Shown: positions 32,264 through 45,150, numbered from the stretch's first letter. The stretch is 64,000 nucleotides of DNA from Dicyema japonicum (GCA_011109175.1 RDEW01000004.1:6913-70912), one strand, 5' to 3'. Notes: generated by a model from the sequence alone, not told the origin. Numbers and translations are program-made.

Positions 32264-34139
32264 GAATCCATCTTGTGAGAAAAAAGGGACAGGTTACTAG
32301 ATTAAGAATCAATTTTTCCAATAATTTTGATAAGGTGCATAGTAAAGAGATTGGTGGAAATGATGCAGGATTGTCCTTAGGCTTCCAGGCTTAAGGATTG
32401 GGCGTATATAGAACAGTTTCCAGATAGTTGGAATTGAATTCATGTTTATTGAATAGTTGAAAATCACTGTGATTGCATCAATCGCAATAGGTCCAAGGTG
32501 TTTTAGTAAAATACCAGGGATAGAATCTGGCCCACATGAGAGGGAAGAATTCATCCTCTTCAAACCCTCACTGACATCTGAATGAGGATGAGGTTAATCG
32601 GCTTGTTCTCTTCGGTCTTATTGAGGATAAAGAAGGCCCATCCATTTTCCTGAAAGGTTTGTGGCTTATATTGGCGTAATATTTCATGAGCTTGTTAAGA
32701 CTGTGCTGATCCGTCTGTTGTCTTTTAAAATTTCCTTTTGGACCAAGTTGTTTAATTTCTCTCCATATCTTCTGAGCAGATTTTGAAATGGAAGGGAAAA
32801 TACTAGTTCGTCCCATCTGTTTACTTCAGTTTTTCTAATCCTTTTAGATATTTCGTCATTGAGAGTTTTTATTTGATTTTTCTGTCCGGGAAAGGAAGGT
32901 ACATGTCTTTTCAGGCGATTCCTTTCTTTAATTAATGACTTGGTGTTCTGATCAAGTTTTTCATTGTAGAATTTAAATGATCCACGCGGAATGAATGTTC
33001 TCCGCGCCATGAGAATAGTATTGTTTAGAAAGTCAATAGCTCTATCTATTGAAGGGAATATCATCATATCAAAGTTTACTAGAGCTGATCGATGTATTTT
33101 GAATAGTCATTCCAGTTTGCTTTTTTATAGTCGAAAAATGAAACAGTCTCTTCTTTGTGGTAAAGAACTTTTTTGATTCGAATAATGATTGGATTGTGGT
33201 CGGAAGATAATCCATAATGCACCATCCAAGATGTGTCCGGTACAAGGTTTGGGGAACAGAAGGTAATGTCTGGGGACGTTGAAGCTTCGTTTCCCTTGTA
33301 GGGAGTCCTAGTGTGCTTCCTGGGGTTGTTGATGATGTCAGAAGGTGAGTTGGTTTAATAAGGATAATCCTCTTGAGTCTGCTGGATGTGATTTTAACCA
33401 GGCTGGATGTTTAGCATTAAAATCTCCACACAATATCAGGTTTCCGAGCTGTTTAACTTGGTTAGGTTTAGAGAGAATCCTTTTAGGCAAGAAGATGGAG
33501 GGGACGTAGATATTTGTAAAGTTGAAAGTCCCGAATGCGCTTGTAGTGGATATTCCAGATATTTCCGTGGTTCCATCGTTAATTAATAAATTTAGTTTTG
33601 CTGATGTGTTCGTAAATCGAATGCTGTTTCTTATCATGACGAGGAGACCCCCACCAAGACGGTTTGAGCAGTCCAGGCGGATCCAGTGGTATCCTGGAAA
33701 AAGAGGAGTAGGTGATGATGGAGTAAGTATGTTTTCTTGAAGTAAAATCAGGTCAATGTTCTGTTCTTTAATGAAAGACCGTAGTTCGAGAATTTAACTT
33801 TTGATTCCGTTGATGATTATCTGCAGAATTGAGAGTGGAGGACCTGGATTAAGTTCAATGTCACCGGTGAGAATTATCAGAAACCCATTCAGCCGAGGGA
33901 GATTAAGAGAGGGAAGAGGCCGTAGTCGAAGAGTCCTTCTTCGGATGGGAGGTAGTTAATGGTCCTTTTCCGCGGTGCATTAAGTGCACCCTGAGTGCCT
34001 CCAGAACTTTCATAACTTTCATAACTGGTAGACCACATGACGCCACGTTTTATTTAATGTTTGTATTAATGATGTGATATGTATCCAAACACCACCTTAA
34101 CTAGGCCAGGGAATATGGCAGGTCAGCATTAATCAAGAA

Positions 34140-35620
34140 CGAACTCAAAAAAGTCTCCCCAATTAATTATTGAGGATAAGCTTAGAATGAGGGCTTTGAT
34201 TAGTGAATTAAAAAACAGGGAGATCAAAGAAAAAAAATAGAGATGGAAGCATGTGCTCTTTTCTCTGAATTGAAGATCCATTGCTTAAGTTCTGACGTCT
34301 CAAGAGAGGATGAAAGATCATCTGAATGGATCAAAGCCAAAAGGATTTGAATAATCTCAAAATATTACCTGAAATATCGCACAAGGACAATAAAAAGTCG
34401 GATGTACCCCCTTTATATTTCGGTAAACCGAAAAAGGAACCTGATATGATCTACTTTACTGAAAACGACTGAGAAATAAATTGAGAGCCATTAAAACAAC
34501 TTATCTTAACGGACCGGATAAGATCTCAATGATCCTCCTAAAGAATCTTGGGGATTTTGGAATCGCTTGATTAACGAGGATATTAAACCACTGTATTAAC
34601 AAAATTGTATTCCAGCTTTATGGAAGCTTGCCCACCTACGTACAATTTTAAAACCCAGAAAAGTGAAGAAGGATCTTCTTCATACAGACCGTCCCGTTAT
34701 TGTGTTGTTATCGAAAATTCTGGAAAGGTTGGTCTTCGCGAAAATCAAAAATTTTCACCGAGATTTGTCATTTCAAAATGATTTTAAAAAGGATAGGTTT
34801 ACTTCGACCCATTTATTTTTTACTTCGTGCGATATGGTTTTTCGCACAGGCCGGGACACATGAAGACTGTGTTTTGTTCCATTGACGTCCACACGCTTTA
34901 GACTCTGTGTCTTACTTAAAAAATACCTGGAAAGCTTAAGATCTGGTTAGCTAATTTCCTTAGTGGTCGTAGAGGACGCGTCTGCATTGTCCAGTCAAGA
35001 TCTATCCGAAAATAATATTATTCTGACTTATGCCGACGACATGGTAATTGGGTCACGTGATCACAACATCCAGATCGCCACTTCGAGATTAAGATTCGTC
35101 TAGTTACCAGCAGTGAGAAGTCTGTCACAACTCTATTTACATCAGACAAGAAAATGGGAGGACGGTCGATCTGAAGGCAAACAATGGAGTTATCCCTTTT
35201 AGAAGATCTCAAAGATCCTTGGGTGACAAAATGCGAAGAGAACTAATGTCTTGAAATGTCTCACAGGCTAATGGAAGTACGTAACCATCCTATTTTGAGT
35301 ACTATATATAAACAATACAATGAACCATGTATTTCTTACCCATGTGATATCTAGGTCCCTTTCATCTCTTGGACAAACGTCATGAAGATCGAGGTTAGTC
35401 GAAAAAGAGTCTCTAAAATCCCCTTGAATCCATTATACGTATGAACTATGGAACGCGCCGTCGTGACTACAAAGATCCAGTCACTCGGCCGATACGTGCT
35501 TGTATGGAGTCGAGGGAGGAGCATCGGGCCCTGCTAGAGCGTGCTGAGATCACGTGATTAGTGAGGTGTGTAACCGTAGTCTCTGGTGTTGTTATTATTA
35601 GTTATAGCTCCTCCCAGGAG
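34140..35620 (+). mobile_element. Jockey-like LINE, RT to 3' end, decayed
   Basis: PVIVLLSKILERLVFAKIKN (RT motif region), TSTHLFFTS, a YADDMVIGS-like box near 35030, and a terminus with SREEHRALLERAEIT-like peptide before GATCACGTGATTAGTGAG. The 3' edge is TTGTTATTATTAGTTA. Many frameshifts. Confidence 0.7.
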
Positions 35621-36450
35621 TGACACACACTTTATTAAAATAAAGAACAATTATCGTAACTAATCGACGATAGAGAACCAAGGAATGCTCTTCATTTCTT
35701 TTTTTGTGTGTGAGTCCATTTGTGGACGATCCGGTTCTGCATTGAGATATTCACTGATGACGACGTCACGTTTAAAGTCGAAGCAGAGTAGATGCGCGGA
35801 ACCTTCAGTCGGAATATACAGGAGCGAGATTCGAACTAGGTCCATCATGCCTTTTGCCCGCCACTCATTGAGGTGGCGATTTGCGGACTCATAGAGGAAA
35901 TTACCGACGTCTTTTTCTCTAATATTGGACAAGGATCACTTCGAAAAGAAGCGGTCCCCAGGAAGGAATTTGCTAAGACAGAGGCAATACTACTTTTTTT
36001 ATTATATGGACCAGTGTTTCTCAACCTTTTTTCGTATCGCCCCCATAATAATTATAATGTTACAATGGAAGAAGAGTGTGTCATCAACTCCCTCTTTGGA
36101 GATGGAGAATAAGGATGTCCCCACGGCATGCCAATTCCAAAGTTGAGAGGTAGCAGAGGTGTAATCTTCTTAAGAAACGTCGCTTCATTCGTTCTAGCTG
36201 AATTGTACATGCACCACTCCACAAGGATTAACACGTTTTAAAGCAAATTAATATAATTTATAGTAAAAGTCAATTATTGTTAAAAAATCTATAAACTCGT
36301 CCTACAATATCTAATTTTCTAAACGTGGGTGTGGTCATTGATGTAGTCATTGGGGAACTCGACAGTGTAGTTGTTGATCCTTATGCTGGTGTATTTTTAC
36401 CATAGTTGCGTTGGATTTTTGGAGTCGGAATCTGCTTGACATTTTCGTTT
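35621..36450. other. Spacer with an unrecognised 90-codon frame
   Basis: The minus frame 35660-35932 (starting MSNIREKDVGNFLYESANRH) is open, but I cannot place it in a family. It directly follows the 3' end of a LINE copy. No other feature is visible. Confidence 0.3.
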
Positions 36451-36910
36451 ATTGCAAATATTCAATGTTAGAATAATTAAGCCATTTGGACACACTGAAA
36501 TACAGAAGACGTATTCGATTATTTTAAATTCATCAAATTCAAGGAAAAAGGCCAAGAACCAGTCTTGCAAAAAATATAAACCCGATAGAAAGAATAAGAA
36601 AATTAAAATTGATTTTTTTGATTTGATTGATATAGTCTTCTTCCGTAATAAATGAATTTGTAGAAAATGTAAAAGTATAAAATGATGTCCAATTTGTCAT
36701 GAACTCGTCCGCGAGAATTTTGCGATCTCCTACTTTTGAAAAACCCTACAGAAAGGCTGCAGCGTAGAGCCGAGAGAAAAATGTCTAGGAATTGTGCACT
36801 ATGAAAATAGAACTCTTGCAGACGATTTTGGCAATTAGTCTCCCGAAGAAAGCTGACAACTCCGCCTACATTCTTATCATAGGTGATCGGATTTACAGAG
36901 AACAAAAACG
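36451..36910. other. Two opposed short frames, possible small genes
   Basis: On plus, 36452-36655 encodes a lysine-rich peptide (SRKKAKNQSCKKYKPDRKNK). On minus, 36603-36905 encodes NVGGVVSFLRETNCQNRLQ and HSAQFLDIFLSALRCSLS, with a 20-bp GT...AG stretch that would give the ending EIAKFSRTSS. Neither is recognised; the minus one looks more exon-like. Confidence 0.3.
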
Positions 36911-38229
36911 TGATGGATTACCTAAAATAGACTTCAAAATAAATAGGGGATATTAGACGGAAAACCATATTTTAATTCAGGCCTCATTGTTGAACAGGAA
37001 AAATTCCGAATCCCCAAAAAATATTTAGTAGCTTGAGACAATTAGGGGGGTCCCTATGGCAAGAAATGGTATTTAAATAAATGGCCAAGTGGTTAATTGG
37101 TCACAAGTTGTGATGATGGCGTATCTCTATTGCACAGAATGTCTACTTAGCTTCATTATGCAAGAAAACCTTTGTCTTTTATCGTTCAGGGAGCATGGAC
37201 AAAGTGACGGACCTAGGAGCCATTAAAACACAAATTTTCTGAACAAAGGAAGCGTCGGATGTAAGCATATCCAGGTTCGATTCTCGTTCAACACAGAATA
37301 TCATCCGTCAGAAGCGCCGGACAAAATTCTGATATCTCTCGATTCTAATCTCGCTGTTGTCCATTCCGACTGAAAGTAATCATCTACGATGTTCCTGGGA
37401 TGATGAACGACACCATCATCAGTGATACCTCAAACTCACATGCAACTAAAAAAAGTTAAGAGCATTCCTTAGCACCCTTTCAGCGAAGGGTCAAAAAAAC
37501 ACGGCAGTAGGTTAATCCCATCCACTCCAAACGACAACCTCATCTTCGCTCGATGTTCCTCAAGAGATCCCACAAAAATAGTTTCAACAATAAATTTATT
37601 AATAAACTCAGTCACTACAAATTCCTAGTAAAATAGAGTCAACCCAATGCTTAGCGCCAAAATTTGCAACTTTTTCATGAATCGTCAACCAAAAAATACA
37701 CGCGGGCGTTTTTGTCAGTAGACTTGACATCCCCTTTTTATATTTTACAATAGCATTAAATTTCCCCCCTTAATCCACATGGAGGTGAGTACTCGTCAGT
37801 GCCACTATCTTTCTAACAACAAATTTTCCCTTTGGATTTCTAAGTTGAATCAATGAAGACCTTTAATCTCATATTTATTATCCATACTTTTTAAATGATA
37901 AATAAAGGACACATGCCTTTTTCTGAGTTAAAATCTGCTTTACGAATGAAAAATGAAATATTTGCGTAGACATGCAAATATATAGGTTTTTGCTTAGTCA
38001 CTTTTGCAATTGATCTCGACACTTTTGCGATTGCAATTAATCTTCATCCTATAACAAAAAAATAATTTTGTTCCAATTTGCTTTTGGTAAGACTCACTTT
38101 AAACCTGAAATGGTATAGTCTTACTTCTCAAGCCATTTAGAATTGAAAGGATCAACCTCAACACAACAAGTTTCAAATAATATTTTTAATAAAAATAATA
38201 TACAATTCGTTTAATTAAAGCAAATCCGC
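36911..38229. other. AT-rich DNA, nothing recognised
   Basis: One patch near 37195-37260 resembles 15280-15340, a repeat of unknown type. No gene, RNA or terminal repeat is supported. Confidence 0.4.
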
Positions 38230-38820
38230 GTTAACAGTAAACACTGTTTATGGTTTCGCTTGTGCCATGTTTTTCGATTATCCTTTTAATCTTCTCCATC
38301 ATTTTCGTTGTCATGCTCGTCTCCTGATTTCGTCCAGATCGTCTGCATCCTTCAGTCAGCCCCGATCACTGCGTAATCCTCCGCAAGTGTCCTTGGAAGA
38401 TAACTTCTTGGACGTCCTCTAAATGCAGGAGATACAGTATTGCCGAAAAATTCTTCCATGGGGGCATTGCATGGTGTCTGTTCACCCACCCGTAGAATAT
38501 GTCCAAAAAGGCGCCAGCGGGCTTCAAGTACTTCAGACTTATTGATCCACAATCAGTCAGTATGTACAATTTATTGTTTGAGATTTTCGTTGGCCAAGAG
38601 TATCCAAGGAGTTTTCTTAGTTGGCCTCTGTGGAACGAGTCGAGTTGTTCCATATCTTTCTTTGATATTCCCCAAGTACCTGCGTTGTACATGAGGACTG
38701 GAATGATCAGAGTTTTCGAGTGTTCCTCCACATCTCATCAACGTGGGTTGCCGATCTTTAAATGGTGGTTATTTCAGTTTTGTCTTTATTGACTTTGAGG
38801 GACCATTTACTCAAAATTGT
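38230..38820 (-). mobile_element. RTE-like LINE, 3' end
   Basis: LIIPVLMYNAGTWGISKKDM, LDSFHRGQLRKLLGYSW and, in the next frame, RWRLFGHILRVGEQTPCNAP and FRGRPRSYLP are the C-terminal region of RTE ORFs, matching the near-intact copy (LLYNSGTWACSKIDLEKL). 5'-truncated with one frameshift. Confidence 0.8.
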
Positions 38821-39099
38821 TTTCGCTTTCTCCATAATAACGTCTATAAATTCCCTCACGTGACAGTCCGTTTGGTTATGTCCTTATTCCAGCATTCAGG
38901 TTAACGGAGCCTCCCTAATCAAGTGACTTGATTGTCTCTGCGGAGAGCATGGACTGGTCAATTATTCGGATATAACCTAAGAAAACCAAGATTTAAAGAA
39001 AAATCTGTTATAAGGCGTTAATTTTATGATAAAAGTCACAGTATATTTTTTCAAGGATATTATTATTAAAAGCACTCTCGAGAAAACATAAATTAAGTT

Positions 39100-39690
39100 T
39101 CCCTTGTCCCGTATTCCTAATCATCCTCTACGTCAATCTCGACCATGATCCTCTGTTGCGCGCTAATTCTCTTAGGTAGTCCAGATCGTCCTCCGAAGTT
39201 AGTCGCCGATAGATCTTCGTTCAAGATAGTCGGAAGTGTCGTTTTTGGCCTTCCGCGAAATCCGGCTCCTGTGTGTGCGAGGTAGTTATCCATTGCGACA
39301 TTTGCGGGGACATGATCATTTAATCGTAACACGTGGCCAAAGAGGCTCCATCTTGATTTGAAAATATCATCTGACAGCACGCCGTATTTGCATTTATTTT
39401 AAAAGTTTGCTTTAAAGATCTTCATAGGCCAGTTAATCTTGATTACCGATTTGAGCTGAACTCTGGAAAAAGTCAAGACGGTCCATTTCCCGTTTAGAGA
39501 TTCCCCAAATCCCAGAGTTGTAGGTTAGTACCGGGATGGCAAAAGCTTTGTATATTCTAAACCTGGTGTTTAGTCCTATCCTCTTCTTGTGGCTAGGTCG
39601 CATACCAGTTGGTGATTCTTGTGAGGTTGTTTAAGTCCTCTGCAATTGAAAGTTCTCAGAGCGAACGGAGAAGTCGGTAAAGAATAGGAA
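39100..39690 (-). mobile_element. RTE-like LINE, 3' end (second copy)
   Basis: SRWSLFGHVLRLNDHVPANV and GAGFRGRPKTTLPTILNEDL end at EIDVEDD and a stop. Upstream, IPVLTYNSGIWGISKREM-like coding is in another frame. It differs from the neighbouring copy and represents an independent insertion. Confidence 0.8.
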
Positions 39691-39862
39691 TAAGACATAG
39701 TGCAATAGAGATGTCGTCACCACCTCAACCAAAAATTTCGATAACGACAAATAAAATGTTATTTTATTAAACAAATAAAAATTATAAAAAATAACAATAA
39801 ATATTTTAAAAATGTACTAAGTTATTTAATAATTTGAATTCATTTTGTTGTTCGCATATAAA

Positions 39863-40431
39863 ATGGCAAGTAAAAAGACAATGAAAAAGCCTCAAAGGAG
39901 GCAACAGAGAAGCACATCAAACATATTTGCGATGATTGAGACTGACCAGATCAAGAGATTCAAGGAAGTCTTTGCAATTATTGACCAAGATAACGACGGA
40001 ATTATTTCAAAGAATGACCTCAGAAACACCTACAACAGTTTAGGTAGGAAATTATTTACATTGGCAGGAATAAATCCCAAAGAGGGTGATCTCGACGAAA
40101 TGTTAAGGGAAATCTTAATTTTACGATGTACTTGGCCATGTTTGGGGAGAGACTGAAGGAATCTGACCCCGAGAATGTAATTGCCAGTGCCTTTGCCTGT
40201 CTGGACGCTGAGGGAAATGGTAGTGCTTCCGTTTTATTTCACAGGGTACTTAATGGAGGACGAACTGAGGGGATATTTGATTTCAATGGGGCAGCGAATG
40301 ACTGACGATGAGGTACCGCACCGTCTGACTCGTAGATCGACATAATTTTCAGGGATGCCAAAGTAAAGGACCAGAAGTTATTGTACAAGGAGTGTGCGGC
40401 TATGCTCAAGCAGGGGCGGAAGGATGAATAA
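39863..40431 (+). CDS. Myosin regulatory light chain, non-muscle/smooth type
   Basis: Light chain that binds the myosin II neck and switches the motor on when phosphorylated. Four exons: 39863-40043, 40068-40219, 40245-40312, 40336-40431, with introns of 24, 25 and 23 bp. The N-terminal RSTSNIFAM puts Thr18-Ser19 at the kinase-target positions of vertebrate MRLC. EF-hand 1 is [12 protein letters not shown] (residues 41-52), the conserved divalent-ion site. Then [71 protein letters not shown] and the end MLKQGRKDE follow. The frame breaks between the codon for Glu (40109-40111) and NFTMYL (40117 on): only ATCTT is present where about 15 bases are expected. Either the copy carries a roughly 10-bp deletion or the assembly is wrong. 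The start is the second possible initiator; the first in-frame codon upstream is TTG. Confidence 0.93.
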
Positions 40432-40664
40432 ACTAATTTGATTAATTTAACAAAGTTGTTCTGTGTGGTCTATTAGAATTTATTGCATGATGCTATTAAA
40501 ATCCAAAGATAGTGTAATTTTATGCAATTTTATTATCTTTGGAAAAATTTTAATTTAAAAACAAAAATAGTACAGTTTGGACATCAGAAAAAATAGGACA
40601 ATTCTATTATTTTTTAAAATTTTTTTTTTTAAATCAAAAATTTATTAACAATAAAATATTATTT
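40432..40664. other. MRLC downstream AT-rich region
   Basis: AT-rich, with long A and T runs near 40590-40630. No terminator-like or coding feature is supported. Confidence 0.35.
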
Positions 40665-40775
40665 ATTAACTATGGGGGAGAGCGGCTGCTGACATCACGG
40701 AGTAAGCGTTTCCGCGAACAACTGCGATACCAATTCTTTGCCTTAGCCAGACCGCGGAAAAAAATCTTGCAAGGA
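40665..40775 (-). mobile_element. RLE-type LINE, 3' terminus
   Basis: CTATGGGGGAGAGCGGCTGC starts an inverted near-perfect match to 2210-2285, including the coding string for the RQRI..AVVRGNA C-terminus and the following TTAATAAATAATATTTTATT. Confidence 0.75.
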
Positions 40776-41845
40776 GACTCACTCTCTCCCCAGCTGTTTA
40801 TGGTAATGGACCCACTAAGCCGAATATTAAATATAAAATTCCCGAATGTATTGATCAGAGTGATCCGTCTATTGCCACAAATGCGACTAACCATTTTCTT
40901 TTTATTGACGATTTGACAATAATTCCGAATATGAAGATACTATTTAGAAATGATGGAGGATATTGATGAATATCTGGGTGTTGTTGGCCTTAAAAGAAAC
41001 TGTAAAAGTCTGCAACTAATCTGAAATGTGCCAAAGATACAAATTATCTGGATGGTTGTGAGGGATATCGCTATCTTGGAGTGTTAGAAGATAAAGGGAG
41101 TAAGGTTATGAAAGACAAAGTTATGGAAAAAATTGCTGAAAATGTGAAGAAAACGATACAGATGTGGCGAATTCGAAATTAAACGCTGTAAACTTGTTTA
41201 AAGCGATAAATGAATACTCTGTATAATTATTACATCGGGCTATTCGACATTGAACCACGTGAATTCGAAGCTATTGATTTAGAAATCCGGCGTATACTCT
41301 CTAACTTACGAGTGCACTTAAAACCTCCCAGCAAAGAAAGATTATGTCTCAGCAGGAATAATTTTGGAAGAGGATTAACCTCATTTCTGATAAGAGTGAA
41401 TGCATGTTATTTCAATTTTTGACCGACCTAGAAAGGAAATCTCCCATGTGTCTTCGAAGGGCAGGAATTTTGTGGGTCCTAAAACAAAGGAAAACACATA
41501 TGACCACTATCGCAAGCTTTATTGCACTCAAAAACAATGTGGATGACCTATCTAACTTGAACACTGATATTTAAAGGAATATCAAAGGAAGACTAATCAG
41601 AAATTGCTTCATTCAATTATATTTAAGTGTTTTGAAAATACGAATGTCGATATCAATGGATCAACAGAATGGCTTACTGGGGGAAACAATAGTCCAAGGT
41701 CGGAAGCAATGTACTGCATGATACAGGATCGGAATCTGTTCTTTGAAAAGATCAAAGCAAATTGCAGTCATTGTGATATGGCCAAAAAATGTGTGGATTC
41801 ACCTGGCTCCACGGTGTATCAGGATGCTTAGCGGTTTGTATATGC
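40776..41845 (+). mobile_element. LFIDDL-type LINE, RT to C-terminus
   Basis: Plus-strand pieces in order: QGDSLSPQLF and MDPLSRILN, ATNHFLFIDDLTIIPNM (RT catalytic box F-I-D-D), GYRYLGVLEDKGSKVM, FDIEPREFEAIDLEIR, LCLSRNNFGRGLTSFLI, then a second open frame with MAKKCVDSPGSTVYQDA. This order is typical of a LINE class whose members carry an 'N.L.F.DDL' box and 'Y.YLG..E'. It abuts an inverted RLE LINE tail at its left. Confidence 0.7.
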
Positions 41846-41879
41846 GGCGACATAACGAAATTGTAAGATGTATACACCT

Positions 41880-43310
41880 ACAACTATGTCGTCAAAATGA
41901 ACCGAGAGGGTAAAGACGCATACAGTCCAATCAATTGTGTCAAGCAGAAAGTTGAATACGAGTCGACGCAACACCACAAACGGATATAAAAGTTAAAAAT
42001 AACAAACCTGATATAATCGTGGGAATAGGTAGTCTTTGTATTAAGCAGTGTTTCTTTTACATCCGTTTCTGAAAAGTAGGAAGATAAGCGGTCCCTCTTC
42101 GGTTTTTCCAAAGGAAGTTGACCTGTCTGATCTTCCGTTTCTCTTTATGGGCACTATTCACATAATACTTCATAATGGAATTCAGATCCTTCTGGCTGTA
42201 TTCGGATTCGTAGGTTGGTCTATCATCAGCCCTTGATATGTCCCGAATGATTTTCCATATTTGGGGGCAGTTGTCTGATTTCGGTTCAAAGCTGTGAGAA
42301 CTCGTGACCATTTTTTTCTGTATCTTAAGTTCTTCGGCCTTTATATTTTCATTCAGTGCTTTCAGTCGGAGTTTTGCCTCAGTTGAGCGAAATCCAGCGT
42401 TTTGAGGAATTTCTTTCCTTGACCAAAGCCTCTTGTGTAGCAGGTGTGTCCTATTGGGACAGCCATTTTTCTTTCTTGCAGGATGATGTCATTTATGTGA
42501 TACACCGCCTTGTCAAGGGAGGAGAAATCCACCAGATTTACATCAGCCAAACGATTTCAGTAATAATCCGGAAAAAGTTCCAGTTTGCGGATTTGTACAT
42601 GTAGGTCGGCTTCTTATCACAAAATACCTCCCTCCTGATCTTCAATAAAATAGGATTGTGGTCGCTTCTGTATGACAGACCAAGTTACTCTTGTAGAGAG
42701 AGTTGGAGAGCAGAGAGTGATGTCTGGGGATGTAGGTTGGTCAGAATTCATGAAAAGGATTCTTGTGTGTTTCGAGGGGTCATTAATGATCATCAGTTTT
42801 CTAGACTGCGAGAGTAGAAGTCTTCCTCTTGCATCGGCAGGCTGACTTGACAGCCAAAGGGGATGTTTGGCACTCAGGTCTCCGCAGATCAAGATATCCC
42901 CCATATTTTCCAAAGTAGATAAGTCAACCATTGAATACTTCTTAGGGCATGAACCAAAAGGAGGTATATAAACGTTCACCAGAAACAATTTTCCTTTTGT
43001 TGAACTCACAGAGATTCTATGGTTTCCGTGGTTTCATCGTCTTCAAGGAGATTCTTTATTTCTGATAAACAGTCCTGAGACTTAAGTCCTTTTCTAATAA
43101 TCGTTAGTAGTCCACATCCACATTTCTCTGTACGATCTTTCCGAATAACATTGAATCCAGGAAAAATAAGCGTAGAGTCCTTAGGAATCAATTTAGACTC
43201 TTGAATTAACAAGATGTCAATTTTGATTTTTTAGATGAGTGTTCTGAGCTCCAAGATTTTACCTTTGATTCCATTCACGTTGAGTATTAATTAATTACAA
43301 TTTATTTTCT
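41880..43310 (-). mobile_element. Jockey-like LINE, 5' half (endonuclease and linker)
   Basis: From right to left: IDILLIQESKLIPKDSTL-like start (split frame), VIRKDRTEKCGCGLLTIIR, LFLVNVYIPPFGSCPKKYS, ILICGDLSAKHPLWLSSQPA (GDFNAKHP with Phe-Asn changed to Leu-Ser, so catalysis is probably lost) and TSPDITLCSP. The linker follows (CPQIWKIIRDISRADDRP). It stops before the RT, so this copy lacks its 3' half. Confidence 0.8.
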
Positions 43311-43399
43311 TTGATAATATTAAAATTTAGCGTTTAACTGTAAAAAAGTATCACAAATACTTATTAAACCAGAAAACCACCATCATATCAAAAATAAAC

Positions 43400-43560
43400 A
43401 AAATTCTGGTGACCCCGGCCTCCCTCAATAGTCTTCGCATCTTTTCTCGGAATTCTGACTGCGTTCCTGCGCATTTCCAATATGGATGGGTCCGCATACC
43501 CGAGTCCTTCGCAGGGGCACTGTTCCAGTCGCCTCTATCATATTTTTAAGGCAGGATTTC
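43400..43560 (-). mobile_element. Jockey-like LINE, extreme 3' end
   Basis: The inverted sequence GGTGACCCCGGCCTCCCTCA... encodes MRRNAVRIP-like residues and the terminal REAGVT-like peptide also seen near 16880. Only about 150 bp remains. Confidence 0.5.
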
Positions 43561-43749
43561 CACACGGGAAGATTTCCTTAGTAGGTTTGCTGCTTTCAAA
43601 TACTTAATCTGGGTTTTAAATTATTCTCAAAAATAACCAATTTAAAAAAAGACAATTTATATGGAAATTAACAAAAACTATCAATTGCTAGAGAAATTAA
43701 AATTTAGCATGAAGGTTGCAATATGTCATTGGATTTATTGATTTGATAG

Positions 43750-44870
43750 TCATTTTAACAACATCATTAAATTAGCCTTCCACACCTTTCAATAAGATAA
43801 TTTTCAATATCACAATTTTGTTCCAAAATTGGTAATTTCAATGAGTTCGTGAAACGAATTTTCATTCATTATGATTGCTTCACATTCGCAAAAATAATCC
43901 TATCTTCTTTTACTAACGAGATTTTCGGAATAACAAAATCTCGCTTTTAAGAAACTCCCCCATCTTGTGATAATTACATCCGGAGGAATTTAATCTCATC
44001 AAACATAGTTCTGCGCTTTATTGATTTCGAAAGAGAAATTTTCATTTTTCGAATTAGTCGTTAACTGGGGTATTTTGACATCATTTTTATTGTACAATTT
44101 AGCAAATGATAAAAAACGAGTAATATGAAAAACTTTATTATTTTCAGTAAATTGACAGCCTTCACCATATAAAGAGCCGCATCGCTATTAATAATATCAA
44201 ATTTGAAATTTTTAATAAGAATTCATCAAAAAGATCTCTATTTGTTTGAATTATAACATTCGAATTCAAATATGCTGAATTTATAGCTGATTTCACAATG
44301 TATAAAGTCTCTGGTTTGCAAATTGTCCCGATAAGTACATTTAACATTATTTTCCGTTAATGCTACTTTCATGAATAATTAACTAGAATTGTTTTTTTAA
44401 TGTTTTCTGTAGTTCAATATTGTAAAGATCATAAAGTTTACGAATATTTTTTCGAAGTGCTTAGTAGACGTTACATGATAATTTAATGAATAGCTTTTTT
44501 ATATAACTATTCCCTAATTTGTAAAGTGGATATATTTAAAAATTTTTTAACCAAAAAAGATCCAGTTTTTCTTATTTTTCCTCGGAAAGAAAAAGTTGAG
44601 CGGTCTCTATACTTTTTTGGCATTGTGTCTGATGTCTTTTTCCATTAAGGTGATGATCGATGTCGTATTGTTTTGATTACTTTACTATCTTAGAGCCTTT
44701 TTGGCAAAATAAATCTCCTTTAGGTGTTCTTGTAAAAATGTATGAGTTTTTGGAAATTGCTCTTGAAATTCGTTCCTTGTTTTTCCTCGGAGTTCTAATA
44801 GTTTTAATAATCGAGAAAATACAAACCTGTCTTAAATGAAGACTGTCAATGCACAACAAAAAACAATTTA
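43750..44870 (-). mobile_element. hAT-like transposase remnant with BED-type finger
   Basis: The minus strand near 44790-44640 reads KGDLFCQKGSKIVK, then a frame change and HHLNGKRHQTQCQ, a BED-like C..C...H..KRH finger. Further left, PPDVIITRWGSFLKARFCYS matches the P...TRWG...A..Y.EN segment of hAT-like transposases. The catalytic region is otherwise unreadable. Confidence 0.6.
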
Positions 44871-45029
44871 TAAAGTTTAATTTAAAATGAAATGAAAAAA
44901 TACTAACAAATTAAAATAATTATAATTATTTATTTTAGGACAAATTTATCTTTGATTCAATCAGACTCCGCATTTATCCCCAGTCTTCATTCAGAGGAGG
45001 CGACGGTGAGAAATGGCTAGGGCTTCCTA

Positions 45030-45150
45030 CGTATGTGCAATGAGCTAGGAAACCCATAAATAAATCTTTGAAATATGGGGATCACTTAATTAATTTGTTT
45101 AGTTCCTTTCTCGGTGTTCTCTTTTTCGGGGTTAAAAAATAAAGTGTGGG
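45030..45150 (+). repeat. Jockey-like LINE 3' end
   Basis: GGGGATCACTTAATTAATTT followed by a 3'UTR ending TTTTCGGGGTTAAAAAATAA matches the terminal block of the family. Confidence 0.6.

Larger units (their letters stand above)
30730..33990 (-). mobile_element. Jockey-like LINE, almost full-length ORF2
   Basis: From right to left: LQIIINGIKS and QNIDLILLQE (APE endonuclease start), LILCGDFNAKHPAWLKSHPA (endonuclease GDFN..H), a long linker, CGPDSIPGILLKH (RT start), FINGRRSRVYMDG and LLPNGVPQGP, ILSYADDLLIGSRDQNI (intact catalytic YADD), GITFDTHMSFSPHVDAV, and a terminus ending EKKMRILIEDFEIT. A few stops and frameshifts, plus two N-bounded duplications, interrupt it. An ORF1 could not be recognised upstream. 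It is the reference copy for the truncated fragments elsewhere. Confidence 0.85.

Noticed and set aside
37260-37300. tRNA-like B box (GGTTCGATTC)
   Set aside because: No A box, acceptor stem or cloverleaf could be folded around it. A similar GGTTCAAATCTC near 11928 fails in the same way.
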